From: Sphingomonas xinjiangensis
GTDB lineage: Bacteria; Pseudomonadota; Alphaproteobacteria; Sphingomonadales; Sphingomonadaceae
Length of the DNA: 64,000 nt
Direction: 5' to 3'
Assembly: GCF_014199255.1 (NCBI RefSeq)
Contig: NZ_JACIJF010000004.1
Location: 354,597-418,596, forward strand
Program-made: the position numbers and the translations under genes
Notes under the pieces: model-generated
Told to the model about the DNA's origin: nothing
The model's input: the letters and a program-made list of their open reading frames with translations, nothing else
Databases searched by the model: none
Shown here: positions 40,590-48,857 of the stretch, piece by piece
How the letters are laid out: each line of letters begins with the position of its first letter
How positions within the stretch are numbered: the first letter of the stretch is position 1

Positions 40590-40604
40590 TGTTACCGCTA
40601 ACGG
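40590..40604. promoter_or_regulatory. Candidate XylR-type operator upstream of the sugar transporter
   Basis: TGTTACCGCTAACGG shares the core GKTACCGCTAWC with the xylX site. It lies 39 bp upstream of the transporter start and between it and the LacI-family gene. Confidence 0.6.
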
Positions 40605-40640
40605 TGGCTCGCCTGACATCGAAAAGCAAGCTGCGTCGGA

Positions 40641-41696
40641 TCAGGCCGGCGGCGGGCCCGAAGACTCGCGCACGACGAGTTCATGTTCCAGCACCTGTTC
40701 CTGCAACCCGTCGCCGCCATCCGCCCGGCGATCGGCACGGATCCGCGCCAGCAACAGGTTCAGCGCAGCCTCGGCCATCGGCGCGATCGGCTGGCGCACG
40801 GTGGTGAGTTCGGGCCACACCGTGGTGGCGAGCGAGGTGTCGTCGAAGCCGACGATGCTCACATCCTGGGGCACGTGCAGTCCGCGGCGATGCGCCACGC
40901 CGACCGCCGCCGCCGCCATGTCGTCGTTGCTGGCAAAGATCGCAGTGGGCCGGCGGCGCGCATCGAACAGCCGCTCGGCCGCATCGATACCCGATCGGAA
41001 CGTGAAATCCCCCTGCTCCACCGGCATGATGCCCGCGTCGATCCCCGCCGCCTCCAGCGCCGCAGCAAAGCCGCGAAATCGCTCCGCGCTCGAGGCTTGG
41101 TTGGGATTGCCCCGGATGAAGCCGATCCGGCGGTGACCCAGATCGAGCAAGTGCCGCGTCATCGCGGCCGATGCACCGAAATCGTCGATCCGCACATTGA
41201 GGCCCCCTTCGCCCGGCAGTCCCATCGCCACAGACACCCATGCGATATCCGCGGCCTCCAGTTCGTCGCGCACCGCCGCCGATTCCGACAAAGGCGGCGG
41301 CAGGATCACGCCGCCGACGCTGGTCGCCGCGAACTGGCGCGTCGCCTCTGCCTGCTCCTCGGGGGTTTCGCCCTCGCACACTTCGAGCACCAGGTGGCAG
41401 CCGGCCCGGCGCGCCGCCGCCAGCGCGCCGATCAGGAACTGCGAAAGATATGCCGCCGAGGGATTGGAATATAGCAGCCCGATCTGCACCGCGTCCCCCG
41501 CCGCCAGGCTGCGCGCGGCACTGTTGGGCGAATAATTGAGCTGCGCAATGGCCTGAAGCACTGCCTCGCGCGTGCTTTCCCGCACATTGGTGCCGCCGTT
41601 CACGACCCGCGACACCGTCATCGCCGAAACCCCGGCGGCGCGCGCGACATCCTGCACCGTCGCGGTCCCGCGGCTTCTGCGATTAGGCTTGATCAT
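40641..41696 (-). CDS. xylR: LacI-family regulator, probably XylR
   Basis: The 351 residues have an N-terminal LacI helix-turn-helix (TVQDVARAAGVSAMTVSRVV, about 13-32) with the hinge NYSPNSAARSL, then a periplasmic-binding-protein-like effector domain (about 70-340) with RIDDFGASAAMTRHLLDLGH and IVGFDDTSLA. Neighbouring operator-like sites upstream of the transporter and xylX resemble Caulobacter XylR targets. The assignment to xylose rests on this context. Confidence 0.8.
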   Translation of the reverse strand: MIKPNRRSRGTATVQDVARAAGVSAMTVSRVVNGGTNVRESTREAVLQAIAQLNYSPNSAARSLAAGDAVQIGLLYSNPSAAYLSQFLIGALAAARRAGCHLVLEVCEGETPEEQAEATRQFAATSVGGVILPPPLSESAAVRDELEAADIAWVSVAMGLPGEGGLNVRIDDFGASAAMTRHLLDLGHRRIGFIRGNPNQASSAERFRGFAAALEAAGIDAGIMPVEQGDFTFRSGIDAAERLFDARRRPTAIFASNDDMAAAAVGVAHRRGLHVPQDVSIVGFDDTSLATTVWPELTTVRQPIAPMAEAALNLLLARIRADRRADGGDGLQEQVLEHELVVRESSGPPPA

Positions 41697-41871
41697 CCTG
41701 CCCCCTTGAACGTCGGCCTAACTCGCCGGAATGCGCAGCGCAACGCCAGAGGCGCGCAGCGGATCGCACCCACGGCGGAGAAGCCGTGTGCAGCAACGCA
41801 TCAGCCGCCGTTCAGAAAACAGCTGCCAGCAACGGCCCGAAGGCGATAGATGGGGCCAGGAGGAGATGCAG

Positions 41872-42885
41872 ATGGCGGCAGGAGCCGAAACCGAGTCAGC
41901 GCTGCTCGGGTCGTTGCTCGGCGAACCGAGCATCGACTTCCCGATCCTGCGTCGCACGGCCGATGCACTCGGCGCATCGCATGCGGCAGCGCCGCGTGAC
42001 GCGGCCGCACCGTTCCTGAACCATCTGGCGTCGCTGGCGCGCCTTCCCGTGCAACAGGCCGAATTGCAGCGGCAGGCCGATCATCTCAAGCGCCGCGCGC
42101 AGACCGGCCGCGTGCGTCAGGGCGCGGACGGCACCGGCGAGGACGTGCTGTTCGGCCTCGCCCGTGCGGGTGCGGTGCTGCTCGCCCACAATTTAGCGCA
42201 GGAAGCCAGCGTGCTCGCCAACCGCTATCTCGACGTGCATCCGCAAGGGTCGACCGGCTGGGCGATGCTGCCGCTGTTCGTGTCGCTGCACGCCGGCGCA
42301 TCGGGGAACGCGGCGCTTGCCGAGGGGATCCTGCGTCCGAGCGCCGCGCAGCTGATTGCCGTGGGCGGGCTGTCGGGCACCGGCAAATCCACGCTGGCCC
42401 GGTTGCTGGCGAGCCGTTCGGGCCGGCCGCCCGGCGCGCGGGTCATCCGCTCCGACGTGTTCCGCAAGCGGCTCGCGGGTGTCGCCCCCGAAGCGCGCCT
42501 CGCCCCGTCGCACTATACGCCGCGGAATGACCGTGACACCTATGAGGCGTTGTTCCAATCGGCGGACGATCACCTCGCCTGCGGGTCATCGGTCATCCTC
42601 GACGCGGTGTTCATGAACCGCAGCGAGCGCGATGTGGCGCACGCGCTGGCGCTCAAAGCGCGTGTCCCGTTCATCGGCATCTGGCTGGAAGCGCCCGAAC
42701 GCGACCGGATCGAGCGTGTCACCGTCCGGAGGAGCGACGCGTCCGACGCGTCGGCAAGCGTCGTGCGCGAGCAGTCGCGGCGACCGGTCGGCGAGCTGTC
42801 CGCCTGGCACCGCATCCGCACCAATCGGCCGCTGGAGCTGATCGTCGCCGCCGCGCGCGGTGCGCTGGAGCGCAGCACCGGCTGA
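41872..42885 (+). CDS. P-loop kinase (AAA_33), lacking an intact N-terminal phosphotransferase domain
   Basis: The 337 residues end in a zeta-toxin/AAA_33-type kinase domain (about 165-335) with P-loop GGLSGTGKST (about 166-175) and RSDVFRKRLAGVAPEARL. In larger relatives this domain follows an aminoglycoside-phosphotransferase-like domain. Here only its last part is recognisable (NRYLDVHPQGSTGWAMLPLF), and the first 110 residues are unlike it. The start ATG 41872 has AGGAGG 8 nt upstream; the frame extends further up but without a ribosome site. The substrate is unknown. Confidence 0.75.
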   Translation: MAAGAETESALLGSLLGEPSIDFPILRRTADALGASHAAAPRDAAAPFLNHLASLARLPVQQAELQRQADHLKRRAQTGRVRQGADGTGEDVLFGLARAGAVLLAHNLAQEASVLANRYLDVHPQGSTGWAMLPLFVSLHAGASGNAALAEGILRPSAAQLIAVGGLSGTGKSTLARLLASRSGRPPGARVIRSDVFRKRLAGVAPEARLAPSHYTPRNDRDTYEALFQSADDHLACGSSVILDAVFMNRSERDVAHALALKARVPFIGIWLEAPERDRIERVTVRRSDASDASASVVREQSRRPVGELSAWHRIRTNRPLELIVAAARGALERSTG

Positions 42886-42903
42886 GGTCAGCCGGAAGCG
42901 GGT

Positions 42904-43218
42904 CTATGCGGCGATTTCAGCCGGTGCTTCGGCGCAAAACAGCCCGTGGAGCGATTCGAGCATCCCGCGTGCTTCCGCGCTGGCCAGTGAATAGAAGATC
43001 ATCTGTCCGGCGCGGCGCGCACTGACCATGCCTTCGCGCCGAAGCAACGCCAGCTGCTGCGACACGGCGGTGTCTCGCGCGCCCGTCAGCTTGGCGAGTT
43101 CGCCGACCGATTTCTCCCCGTCCGTAAGGTGGCATAGCAGCAGCAAGCGGCTTCTGCCGGAAAGGGTCTTTAAGAAGATCGACGCCCGGTCGATCTGCGC
43201 AATCATTTCGTCCTTCAC
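42904..43218 (-). CDS. ArsR-family transcriptional regulator
   Basis: The 104 residues are a winged helix: RSRLLLLCHLTDGEKSVGEL, TGARDTAVSQQLALLRREGM and VSARRAGQMIFYSLAS. No CxC metal motif is seen in the recognition helix, so it may sense something other than metal through that site; a lone Cys at about residue 95 and another at 29 are present. No metal-resistance gene is adjacent. A 9-bp-arm inverted repeat lies about 48 bp upstream and suggests autoregulation. Confidence 0.85.
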   Translation of the reverse strand: MKDEMIAQIDRASIFLKTLSGRSRLLLLCHLTDGEKSVGELAKLTGARDTAVSQQLALLRREGMVSARRAGQMIFYSLASAEARGMLESLHGLFCAEAPAEIAA

Positions 43219-43265
43219 GCCCCATGGCTATGCCCGAACTCACCGGGTTGCAACCCGCGAAAGGG

Positions 43266-43295
43266 GGAATAAACCTGGATAATCATTTATTCCCG
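43266..43295. promoter_or_regulatory. Inverted repeat upstream of the ArsR gene
   Basis: GGGAATAAA and TTTATTCCC are perfect 9-bp arms separated by 12 bp (CCTGGATAATCA). It lies between the divergent arsR-type and alkB-type genes. Confidence 0.6.
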
Positions 43296-43374
43296 ATTAC
43301 TTAGCCGCCCCCTCCTCTTAGACATGAACTGGAAACAGGAACGAGTGCTGTGGCGCAACATAAGTTAAACGCAC

Positions 43375-43977
43375 ATGACCCATGACATGCCCGATCTATT
43401 TGAAAGCACCTTGCCGCCGCCATGGCTGCACTATGCACCCGATGTCGTCGATGCGGACGAAGCGCTGGCACTGATCCATGCCCTTCGGCACACCGCGCTG
43501 ACTCCGTTCCGCTTTCAAGGTTGGGTCGGCCGCCGGCTGACGGCCAGCTTTGGCTGGCGTTATGATTTCGACAAGGGCCGTTTGGGCCAGACGGTGGCGA
43601 TACCCGATTGGCTGTTGCCGCTACGCGATCGTGCCGCCACGTTCGCCGGCGTGCGCCCGGACGCTTTGGTCCAGGCACTGCTCATCCAATATGATCCCGG
43701 CGCCGGGATCGGGTGGCACAAGGATCGGCCGGTGTTCGAGCATGTCGTCGGCATCTCGCTGGGACATGCGGCCACCATGCGGTTCCGCCGCCGGCGCCCG
43801 GGCGGGTTCGACCGGAGGACCGCCTTGCTGGCGCCACGGTCGGTCTATCATCTGTCCGGCGAAATCCGGCACGACTGGGAACACAGCATCGTGCCGATGG
43901 AGGTTCCGCGCTGGTCGATCACCTTCCGCAGCCTCGCGGGACGGCGCGATGGCGGGGATTCCCGGGTGCGTGAATAG
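43375..43977 (+). CDS. alkB: AlkB-like 2-oxoglutarate/Fe(II) dioxygenase
   Basis: The 200 residues match the AlkB fold: the iron-binding HxD in GIGWHKDRP (about 119-127), the distal His in WEHSIVP (about 171-177) and the 2-oxoglutarate-binding Arg in the following RWSITFR. These enzymes remove alkyl groups from DNA or RNA bases by oxidation. The N-terminal nucleotide-recognition lid (residues 40-75) is short. The gene stands alone, divergent from arsR, with the histidine kinase 19 bp behind. Confidence 0.87.
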   Translation: MTHDMPDLFESTLPPPWLHYAPDVVDADEALALIHALRHTALTPFRFQGWVGRRLTASFGWRYDFDKGRLGQTVAIPDWLLPLRDRAATFAGVRPDALVQALLIQYDPGAGIGWHKDRPVFEHVVGISLGHAATMRFRRRRPGGFDRRTALLAPRSVYHLSGEIRHDWEHSIVPMEVPRWSITFRSLAGRRDGGDSRVRE

Positions 43978-43996
43978 GCACTGGAAGCGCACAACA

Positions 43997-46900
43997 ATGG
44001 CTGTATGGTCCCCGCGGCCGGGGGGCTGTGGATCGGACAAAAAGAACGCGATGACCGGCTTGAGTGCGGATTTTCTGGCAGGTGGTGGCGAGATGGGCGC
44101 GCGTATCCGCGCGCTCGATTGGACGAACCAGCCGCTGGGACCGCCGGAGGGCTGGCCGGCGCCGCTGCGCGCCATGACGCGGCTGATGCTCACCACGCAG
44201 CACCCCACGCTGGTGCTCTGGGGTCCTGAACTGCACAGCCTGTACAATGACGCGCTCGCCCAATCGCTTGGGCCGGAAAAGCATCCCGCGCTGCTCGGTG
44301 CCCCCGCACCACAGATGCTGGCGGACTCCTGGAGAACGATCGGCCAGGACGTGCGGGCCGTGCTCGCGGGCGAAGGGTCGGTGTTCCGGGAGGACCAGCC
44401 GGTCGCGGTGCGCCGAAACGGGGGGATGGAAGAAGCCCACTGGACCTACAGCTTCAGCCCGATCGAAGATGCCGGCGGCATCGCCGGCGTGCTGGGCTTG
44501 TGTACCGAAACCACCGGGCGGGTACAGGAACATGCCCGCCGCGCGGCAGAGCGCGACCGCCAGCACCGCATGTTCGAACAAGCGCCCGGCTTCATCATGG
44601 TGACGCACGGCCCCGAACATCTGGTGGAATTCGTCAACGACGCGCACTGCACGCTGTTCGGCAGCGAAGACTGGGTCGGGCGGACACTGCGCCGCGCGTT
44701 CCCGGGAGACGACGGCCAGGAATTCCTGGAACAGATCGACCTGGTCTATGAAACCGGTGAAGCTTTCGCCGCCGAGGGTGCTGCCGTCCATTATCGCCGC
44801 ACGGAAGGTGGCCCGGAGGAAACCCGCTACCTCACCTTCATCTTCGCGCCGCTGCACGATGGCACGGGTCAGGTGACGGGCGTGTTCTGCGAAGGCTTCG
44901 ACGTCACCGAAGCCCGACAGGCCGAGCGCCGCCACGCCGTTCTCGCCGAGCTCGGCGACCGGCTGCGCCAGTTGGACGATCCCGAGGAGATTGCCTTTGC
45001 CGCCGCCGAAACCTTGGCGCACGCGCTCGCTGTCGACCGGGCCGGCTATGGTACTATCGATACAGCTGCCGAAACCATCACGATCGCGCGCGACTGGAAC
45101 GCGCCAGGCGTGCGGAGCCTGGCCGGCACGCTGCGCTTGCGGGATTATGGCAGCTATATCGAGGATCTGAAGGCCGGGCGCACGGTGGTGGTGCCCGACG
45201 CTCGGCTCGACCCACGCACTGCCGCCACCGCCGCCAGCCTGGAAGGCATCAGCGCCCGCGCCTTCGTCAACATGCCGATCACCGAACAGGGCGGCTTCGT
45301 TGCACTGTTGTTCCTCAACCATGGCGATGTCCGCGCTTGGTCGCCCGAAGAACTCAACCTGATCGGCGACGTGGCCGAGCGGACCCGCACTGCGGTCGAG
45401 CGGCGGCGCGCGGAGCAGGCACTGCGCCGGAACGAAGCGCGGCTGCGTTTCCTGGACACCCTGGCAACCGCCGCCGCGCAGGCGCGCGACGCGGACACGG
45501 TGATGGCAGTCACCACCCGCATGCTGGGCGAGCATCTGGCGATTTCCGACTGCGCCTATGCCGACATGGAACCCGACGAGAACATGTTTAACATCCGCGG
45601 CGACTGGCACGCCGCGGATGTGGCGAGCATCGTCGGGCGCTACAGCCTGGAAAGCTTCGGGTCGCTCGCGGTCGCGAACCTCCATGCCGGCAGGCCGCTG
45701 ATCGTGAACGACAACATTGCCGAACTTGGCGAGGATGGCGCCCAGGCTTTTCTCGATATCGGCATTCGCGCGACCATCTGCATGCCCTTTCTGAAGGAAG
45801 GCCGCCTCACCGCGCTGATGGCGATCCACGACTCCAAGCCGCACCGCTGGAGCGGCGAGGAACTGGGGCTGCTGCGCGAAGTGACCGCGCGGTCCTGGGC
45901 GCATATCGAACGCGTCCGCGCAGAGGCCGCGTTGCGCGAAAGCGAGGCGCGGCTGCGCCTGGCGATGGAGGGCGCACGGATCGGCACCTGGGATTGGAAC
46001 CTGCAAACGCGCCAGGGCACCATGTCCCCCCGCGCGGCGGCGATGATCGGTGCGGAAGCAGGCGCTGTTGTGACGCCCGAGTTGGTCTTCCGCCTGCTCC
46101 ACGCCGATGATCGCGAATGGGTCATCGCCAGCTATCGCCACTCGATAGCGACCGCAGAGGAATTCTCCGCCGAATACCGCATCTGCCGCGATGACGGATC
46201 CCTGTGCTGGCTCTCCGCGCGCGGGGTGGTGCAGCACGAAGCCGGCGTGCCGCAGCGCATCACCGGTACGGTGCGGGACGTGACCGCGCGGCGCCAGGCG
46301 CAGGAATCGTTGCATGCGCTCAACGACACGTTGGAGCAGCAGGTCGCGGAGCGCACTGCCGAGCGTGACCGGATGTGGCGCTTGAGCGGCGACTTGTTCC
46401 TCGTGATCGGCCTGCGCTGGGATGTGCGCGCGGTGAACCCGGCGCTCACACCCCTGCTCGGCTACCGTCCCGAAGAGGTGCTGGGCGATCGCTTCAGCCG
46501 GTATTTCCACCCGCATGATCTTCGTGCGGTGGCAGCCGGCATCCGCGCCGCCGCGCGCGGACCGGTGCGCGGTGTGATCGGGCGGGTGCGGGCCAAGGAT
46601 GGCAGCTGGCGCCAATTCGCCTGGAGCGCCGCGCCGGCGGGTGGTGAGGCCTATGTCATCGGTCGTGACGTGACGGAGGAACTGGAACAGCGCGCCGAGC
46701 TCGAACGCGCCCAGGAAGCGCTGCGCCAGTCGCAAAAAGTGGAATCGCTGGGCCAGCTGACCGGTGGCGTCGCGCATGATTTCAACAATCTGCTCACGCC
46801 GATCATCGGCGGACTCGACTTGCTTCGACGCAACAAGAACAGCCCGCGCGAACAGCGGCTGATCGGCGGTGCGCTGGAATCGGCCGAACGCGCGCGCACG

Positions 46901-47815
46901 CTGGTGCAGCGGCTGCTCGCCTTTGCCCGCCGTCAGCCGCTTCAGCCCGGCCCGGTGGACCTTGCCGACCTGATCGTCGGGCTCGAAGCGCTGATCGCCA
47001 GCACCTGTGGTCCGCAGATCGAAGTGGTGCTGACAATCGAGAACGAATTGCCTGCCGCACTGGCCGATCCCAATCAGCTCGAAATGGCGCTGCTGAACCT
47101 TAGCGTGAACTCGCGCGACGCCATGGCTGAGGGTGGTCGGCTCACGCTGGCGGCGCGCACGGCGCAGATCGGGCATGGCCATGAAAGCGGACTGGCGCCG
47201 GGTGCCTATGTCAGCCTTTCGGTGACCGATACCGGATCGGGCATGGACGCCGAAACGATGGTGCGCGCGATCGAACCGTTCTTTTCCACCAAGGGCATCG
47301 GCAAGGGTACCGGGCTGGGCCTGTCGATGGTTCATGGTCTGGCCCTCCAGCTGAACGGGTCGATGCAGCTGCGCAGCGCGCCAGGTGCGGGCACGCAGGT
47401 CGAGCTGTTGCTGCCGGTCGCGGAGGGGCGCCCCGAAGCGCGCAGCGAGGGGGTTGCCGAGCACACGGGCGATGCGACTGGATTGGTGCTGCTGGTCGAT
47501 GACGAAGCGGGCGTACGCGCCTCCACCGCGGCGCTGCTCGGCGATCTGGGCTATAGCGTGGTGGAAGTGGAAAGCGCTCATGACGCGCTCGCTTTCCTCC
47601 AGACCACGCCTGCCGATTATGTCGTCACCGACCATCTGATGCCCGGCATGACCGGCAGCGAGCTGGCGCATGCGGTCCGCCATCTCCATCCCGGCACGCG
47701 GGTGCTGATCGTGTCGGGCTATGCCGAACTCGACGGCATCTCCCCCGACCTTCCCCGCTTGGCCAAGCCGTTCCGCCAGGACGAGCTTGCCGTCAGCATG
47801 GCCGCGCTGCACTGA
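43997..47815 (+). CDS. Hybrid histidine kinase with PAS, GAF and receiver domains
   Basis: From ATG 43997 the product is 1272 residues. In order they hold an N-terminal PAS-type region (about 20-280, opening DFLAGGGEMGARIRALDW), two GAF domains (about 300-460 and 480-625), two PAS/PAC units (about 630-765 and 785-890), a HisKA box with GVAHDFNNLLTP (about 921-932), HATPase G-boxes with DTGSGM and KGTGLGLSMVHG (about 1075-1110), and a C-terminal receiver with the phosphoacceptor Asp in VVTDHLMPGM (about 1211). No membrane segments, so it senses a cytoplasmic signal. GGAAG precedes 43997; ATG 44051 is an alternative. No partner regulator is adjacent. The very long frame on the opposite strand is a shadow. 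Confidence 0.92.
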   Translation: MAVWSPRPGGCGSDKKNAMTGLSADFLAGGGEMGARIRALDWTNQPLGPPEGWPAPLRAMTRLMLTTQHPTLVLWGPELHSLYNDALAQSLGPEKHPALLGAPAPQMLADSWRTIGQDVRAVLAGEGSVFREDQPVAVRRNGGMEEAHWTYSFSPIEDAGGIAGVLGLCTETTGRVQEHARRAAERDRQHRMFEQAPGFIMVTHGPEHLVEFVNDAHCTLFGSEDWVGRTLRRAFPGDDGQEFLEQIDLVYETGEAFAAEGAAVHYRRTEGGPEETRYLTFIFAPLHDGTGQVTGVFCEGFDVTEARQAERRHAVLAELGDRLRQLDDPEEIAFAAAETLAHALAVDRAGYGTIDTAAETITIARDWNAPGVRSLAGTLRLRDYGSYIEDLKAGRTVVVPDARLDPRTAATAASLEGISARAFVNMPITEQGGFVALLFLNHGDVRAWSPEELNLIGDVAERTRTAVERRRAEQALRRNEARLRFLDTLATAAAQARDADTVMAVTTRMLGEHLAISDCAYADMEPDENMFNIRGDWHAADVASIVGRYSLESFGSLAVANLHAGRPLIVNDNIAELGEDGAQAFLDIGIRATICMPFLKEGRLTALMAIHDSKPHRWSGEELGLLREVTARSWAHIERVRAEAALRESEARLRLAMEGARIGTWDWNLQTRQGTMSPRAAAMIGAEAGAVVTPELVFRLLHADDREWVIASYRHSIATAEEFSAEYRICRDDGSLCWLSARGVVQHEAGVPQRITGTVRDVTARRQAQESLHALNDTLEQQVAERTAERDRMWRLSGDLFLVIGLRWDVRAVNPALTPLLGYRPEEVLGDRFSRYFHPHDLRAVAAGIRAAARGPVRGVIGRVRAKDGSWRQFAWSAAPAGGEAYVIGRDVTEELEQRAELERAQEALRQSQKVESLGQLTGGVAHDFNNLLTPIIGGLDLLRRNKNSPREQRLIGGALESAERARTLVQRLLAFARRQPLQPGPVDLADLIVGLEALIASTCGPQIEVVLTIENELPAALADPNQLEMALLNLSVNSRDAMAEGGRLTLAARTAQIGHGHESGLAPGAYVSLSVTDTGSGMDAETMVRAIEPFFSTKGIGKGTGLGLSMVHGLALQLNGSMQLRSAPGAGTQVELLLPVAEGRPEARSEGVAEHTGDATGLVLLVDDEAGVRASTAALLGDLGYSVVEVESAHDALAFLQTTPADYVVTDHLMPGMTGSELAHAVRHLHPGTRVLIVSGYAELDGISPDLPRLAKPFRQDELAVSMAALH

Positions 47816-47888
47816 CGCCACCGGCGTTTTCTCCGGCGATTGATCCGTGATGCCCGGCTCGCCACTCGCAACGCCTAGGTCCGGATGG

Positions 47889-48053
47889 ATGAAGGACTGC
47901 GACGCGCCTCCGCTGAAACGCTCCGACACCTTGCGGGCCGCCTCGCTGGCGCTGGTGGAGCGGTCCAGCCGGGCTCGCGAACGCAGCCACGAACTCAAGC
48001 AGCGCAGCCGCATGCTGGCCGAACGGCGGCGCGTGGCGCTCGGCACTCCCTGA
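47889..48053 (+). CDS. Possible small basic protein
   Basis: A 54-codon frame (start ATG 47889 or 47885) encodes LVERSSRARERSHELKQRSR followed by a basic tail. Short proteins with such Arg/Ser heptads occur in sphingomonads. The ribosome site is weak and no homologue is recalled with certainty. Follows the histidine kinase by about 70 bp. Confidence 0.35.
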   Translation: MKDCDAPPLKRSDTLRAASLALVERSSRARERSHELKQRSRMLAERRRVALGTP

Positions 48054-48262
48054 TCCGGGGCTTGCTCCGGATCGGAGTGAATTGCCGCTGCCGCCTGCCA
48101 GTAAACGCATCGAAACCGGTGCAACCCCCGCAATGGTTGTCTTGTGCATGGCCGCTCGTCGGTTAGGCTGACCCCAGTACCGCGTAGTCGAGTCTCAAGT
48201 TTCCGCATCGATGCGGCACTTGTCCGTCAATACTCATGCCGTTTGGGGGAAGATCCTGACCC
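48054..48262. other. Region before the injection-system operon
   Basis: It contains a GATCCGGGGC/GCTCCGGATC hairpin (one mismatch, near 48053-48075) without T-run, and the presumed promoter of the contractile injection operon. GGGGGAAG at about 48245 is the ribosome site of the first gene. No gene seen. Confidence 0.35.
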
Positions 48263-48856
48263 ATGGTCATGATCAATGAAATCCTTGCGTCCGTCCGCGA
48301 CACGCTGGAGTCCGCGCTTCAGGCGGGACATTCGCGCGACGAGGACTGGCTGCGCCTCACCAATTTGGGGGCGCCCGATGGCAGCGCGGCCACGGACCTC
48401 AACAACAGCATCGTCATGACCGTCGCCGCGTTCCAAGTCGATGCCAGCCTCGGCGCCTATCAGATGCCGCGCCTCGGCACCGGCGACAGCTTCGGCATGG
48501 CCAGCGCACCCTTGTTCCTCGACACTTATGTGCTGTTCGTGTCCTGCTTCGCCGACGCGGCCTATGCCACCGGGCTCGCCGCCCTGTCGCGGATCATCCA
48601 GTTCTTCCAGGAACATCCCGTCTTCGACGGCGCGCATGCGCCCGACATCGACGCGCGCATGGGGCCGCTCGCGATCGAATATGCCAGCCTCGATTTCGCG
48701 CAGGCGAGCCATCTCTCCTCCTTGGCGGGGCTTAAGGGCCAGCCCTTCCTCCTCTACCGCCTGCGCCGCCTGCCCTTTGCCGGACCCGCGATCGCCGACG
48801 TCGCGCCCGCCGTCCGCCGCGCGCCGCCCGCCGCGCTGCTCCCGGCAGCGACCTGA
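48263..48856 (+). CDS. DUF4255 (Pvc16-like) contractile injection protein
   Basis: The 197 residues show the DUF4255 pattern: WLRLTNLGAPDGSA (about 29-42), NNSIVMTVAAFQVD, APLFLDTYVLFVSCFAD (about 75-95) and ALSRIIQFFQEHPVFD. In PVC/Afp particles the Pvc16/Afp16 protein caps or ends the tube and sets sheath length. The C-terminus is Ala/Pro-rich. First gene of the operon; the next begins 1 bp after the stop. Confidence 0.85.
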   Translation: MVMINEILASVRDTLESALQAGHSRDEDWLRLTNLGAPDGSAATDLNNSIVMTVAAFQVDASLGAYQMPRLGTGDSFGMASAPLFLDTYVLFVSCFADAAYATGLAALSRIIQFFQEHPVFDGAHAPDIDARMGPLAIEYASLDFAQASHLSSLAGLKGQPFLLYRLRRLPFAGPAIADVAPAVRRAPPAALLPAAT

Positions 48857-48857
48857 G

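Noticed and set aside
43550..43996. Histidine kinase extended upstream to 43550
   Set aside because: The extension overlaps the AlkB-like gene, whose iron-binding residues are intact.
48053..48075. Hairpin as terminator of the histidine kinase
   Set aside because: One mismatch, no T-run, and more than 230 bp past the stop.
43919..48208. A 1429-codon open frame on the minus strand
   Set aside because: It mirrors the hybrid histidine kinase on the plus strand, whose domains and catalytic motifs are clear. High GC makes such antisense frames common.
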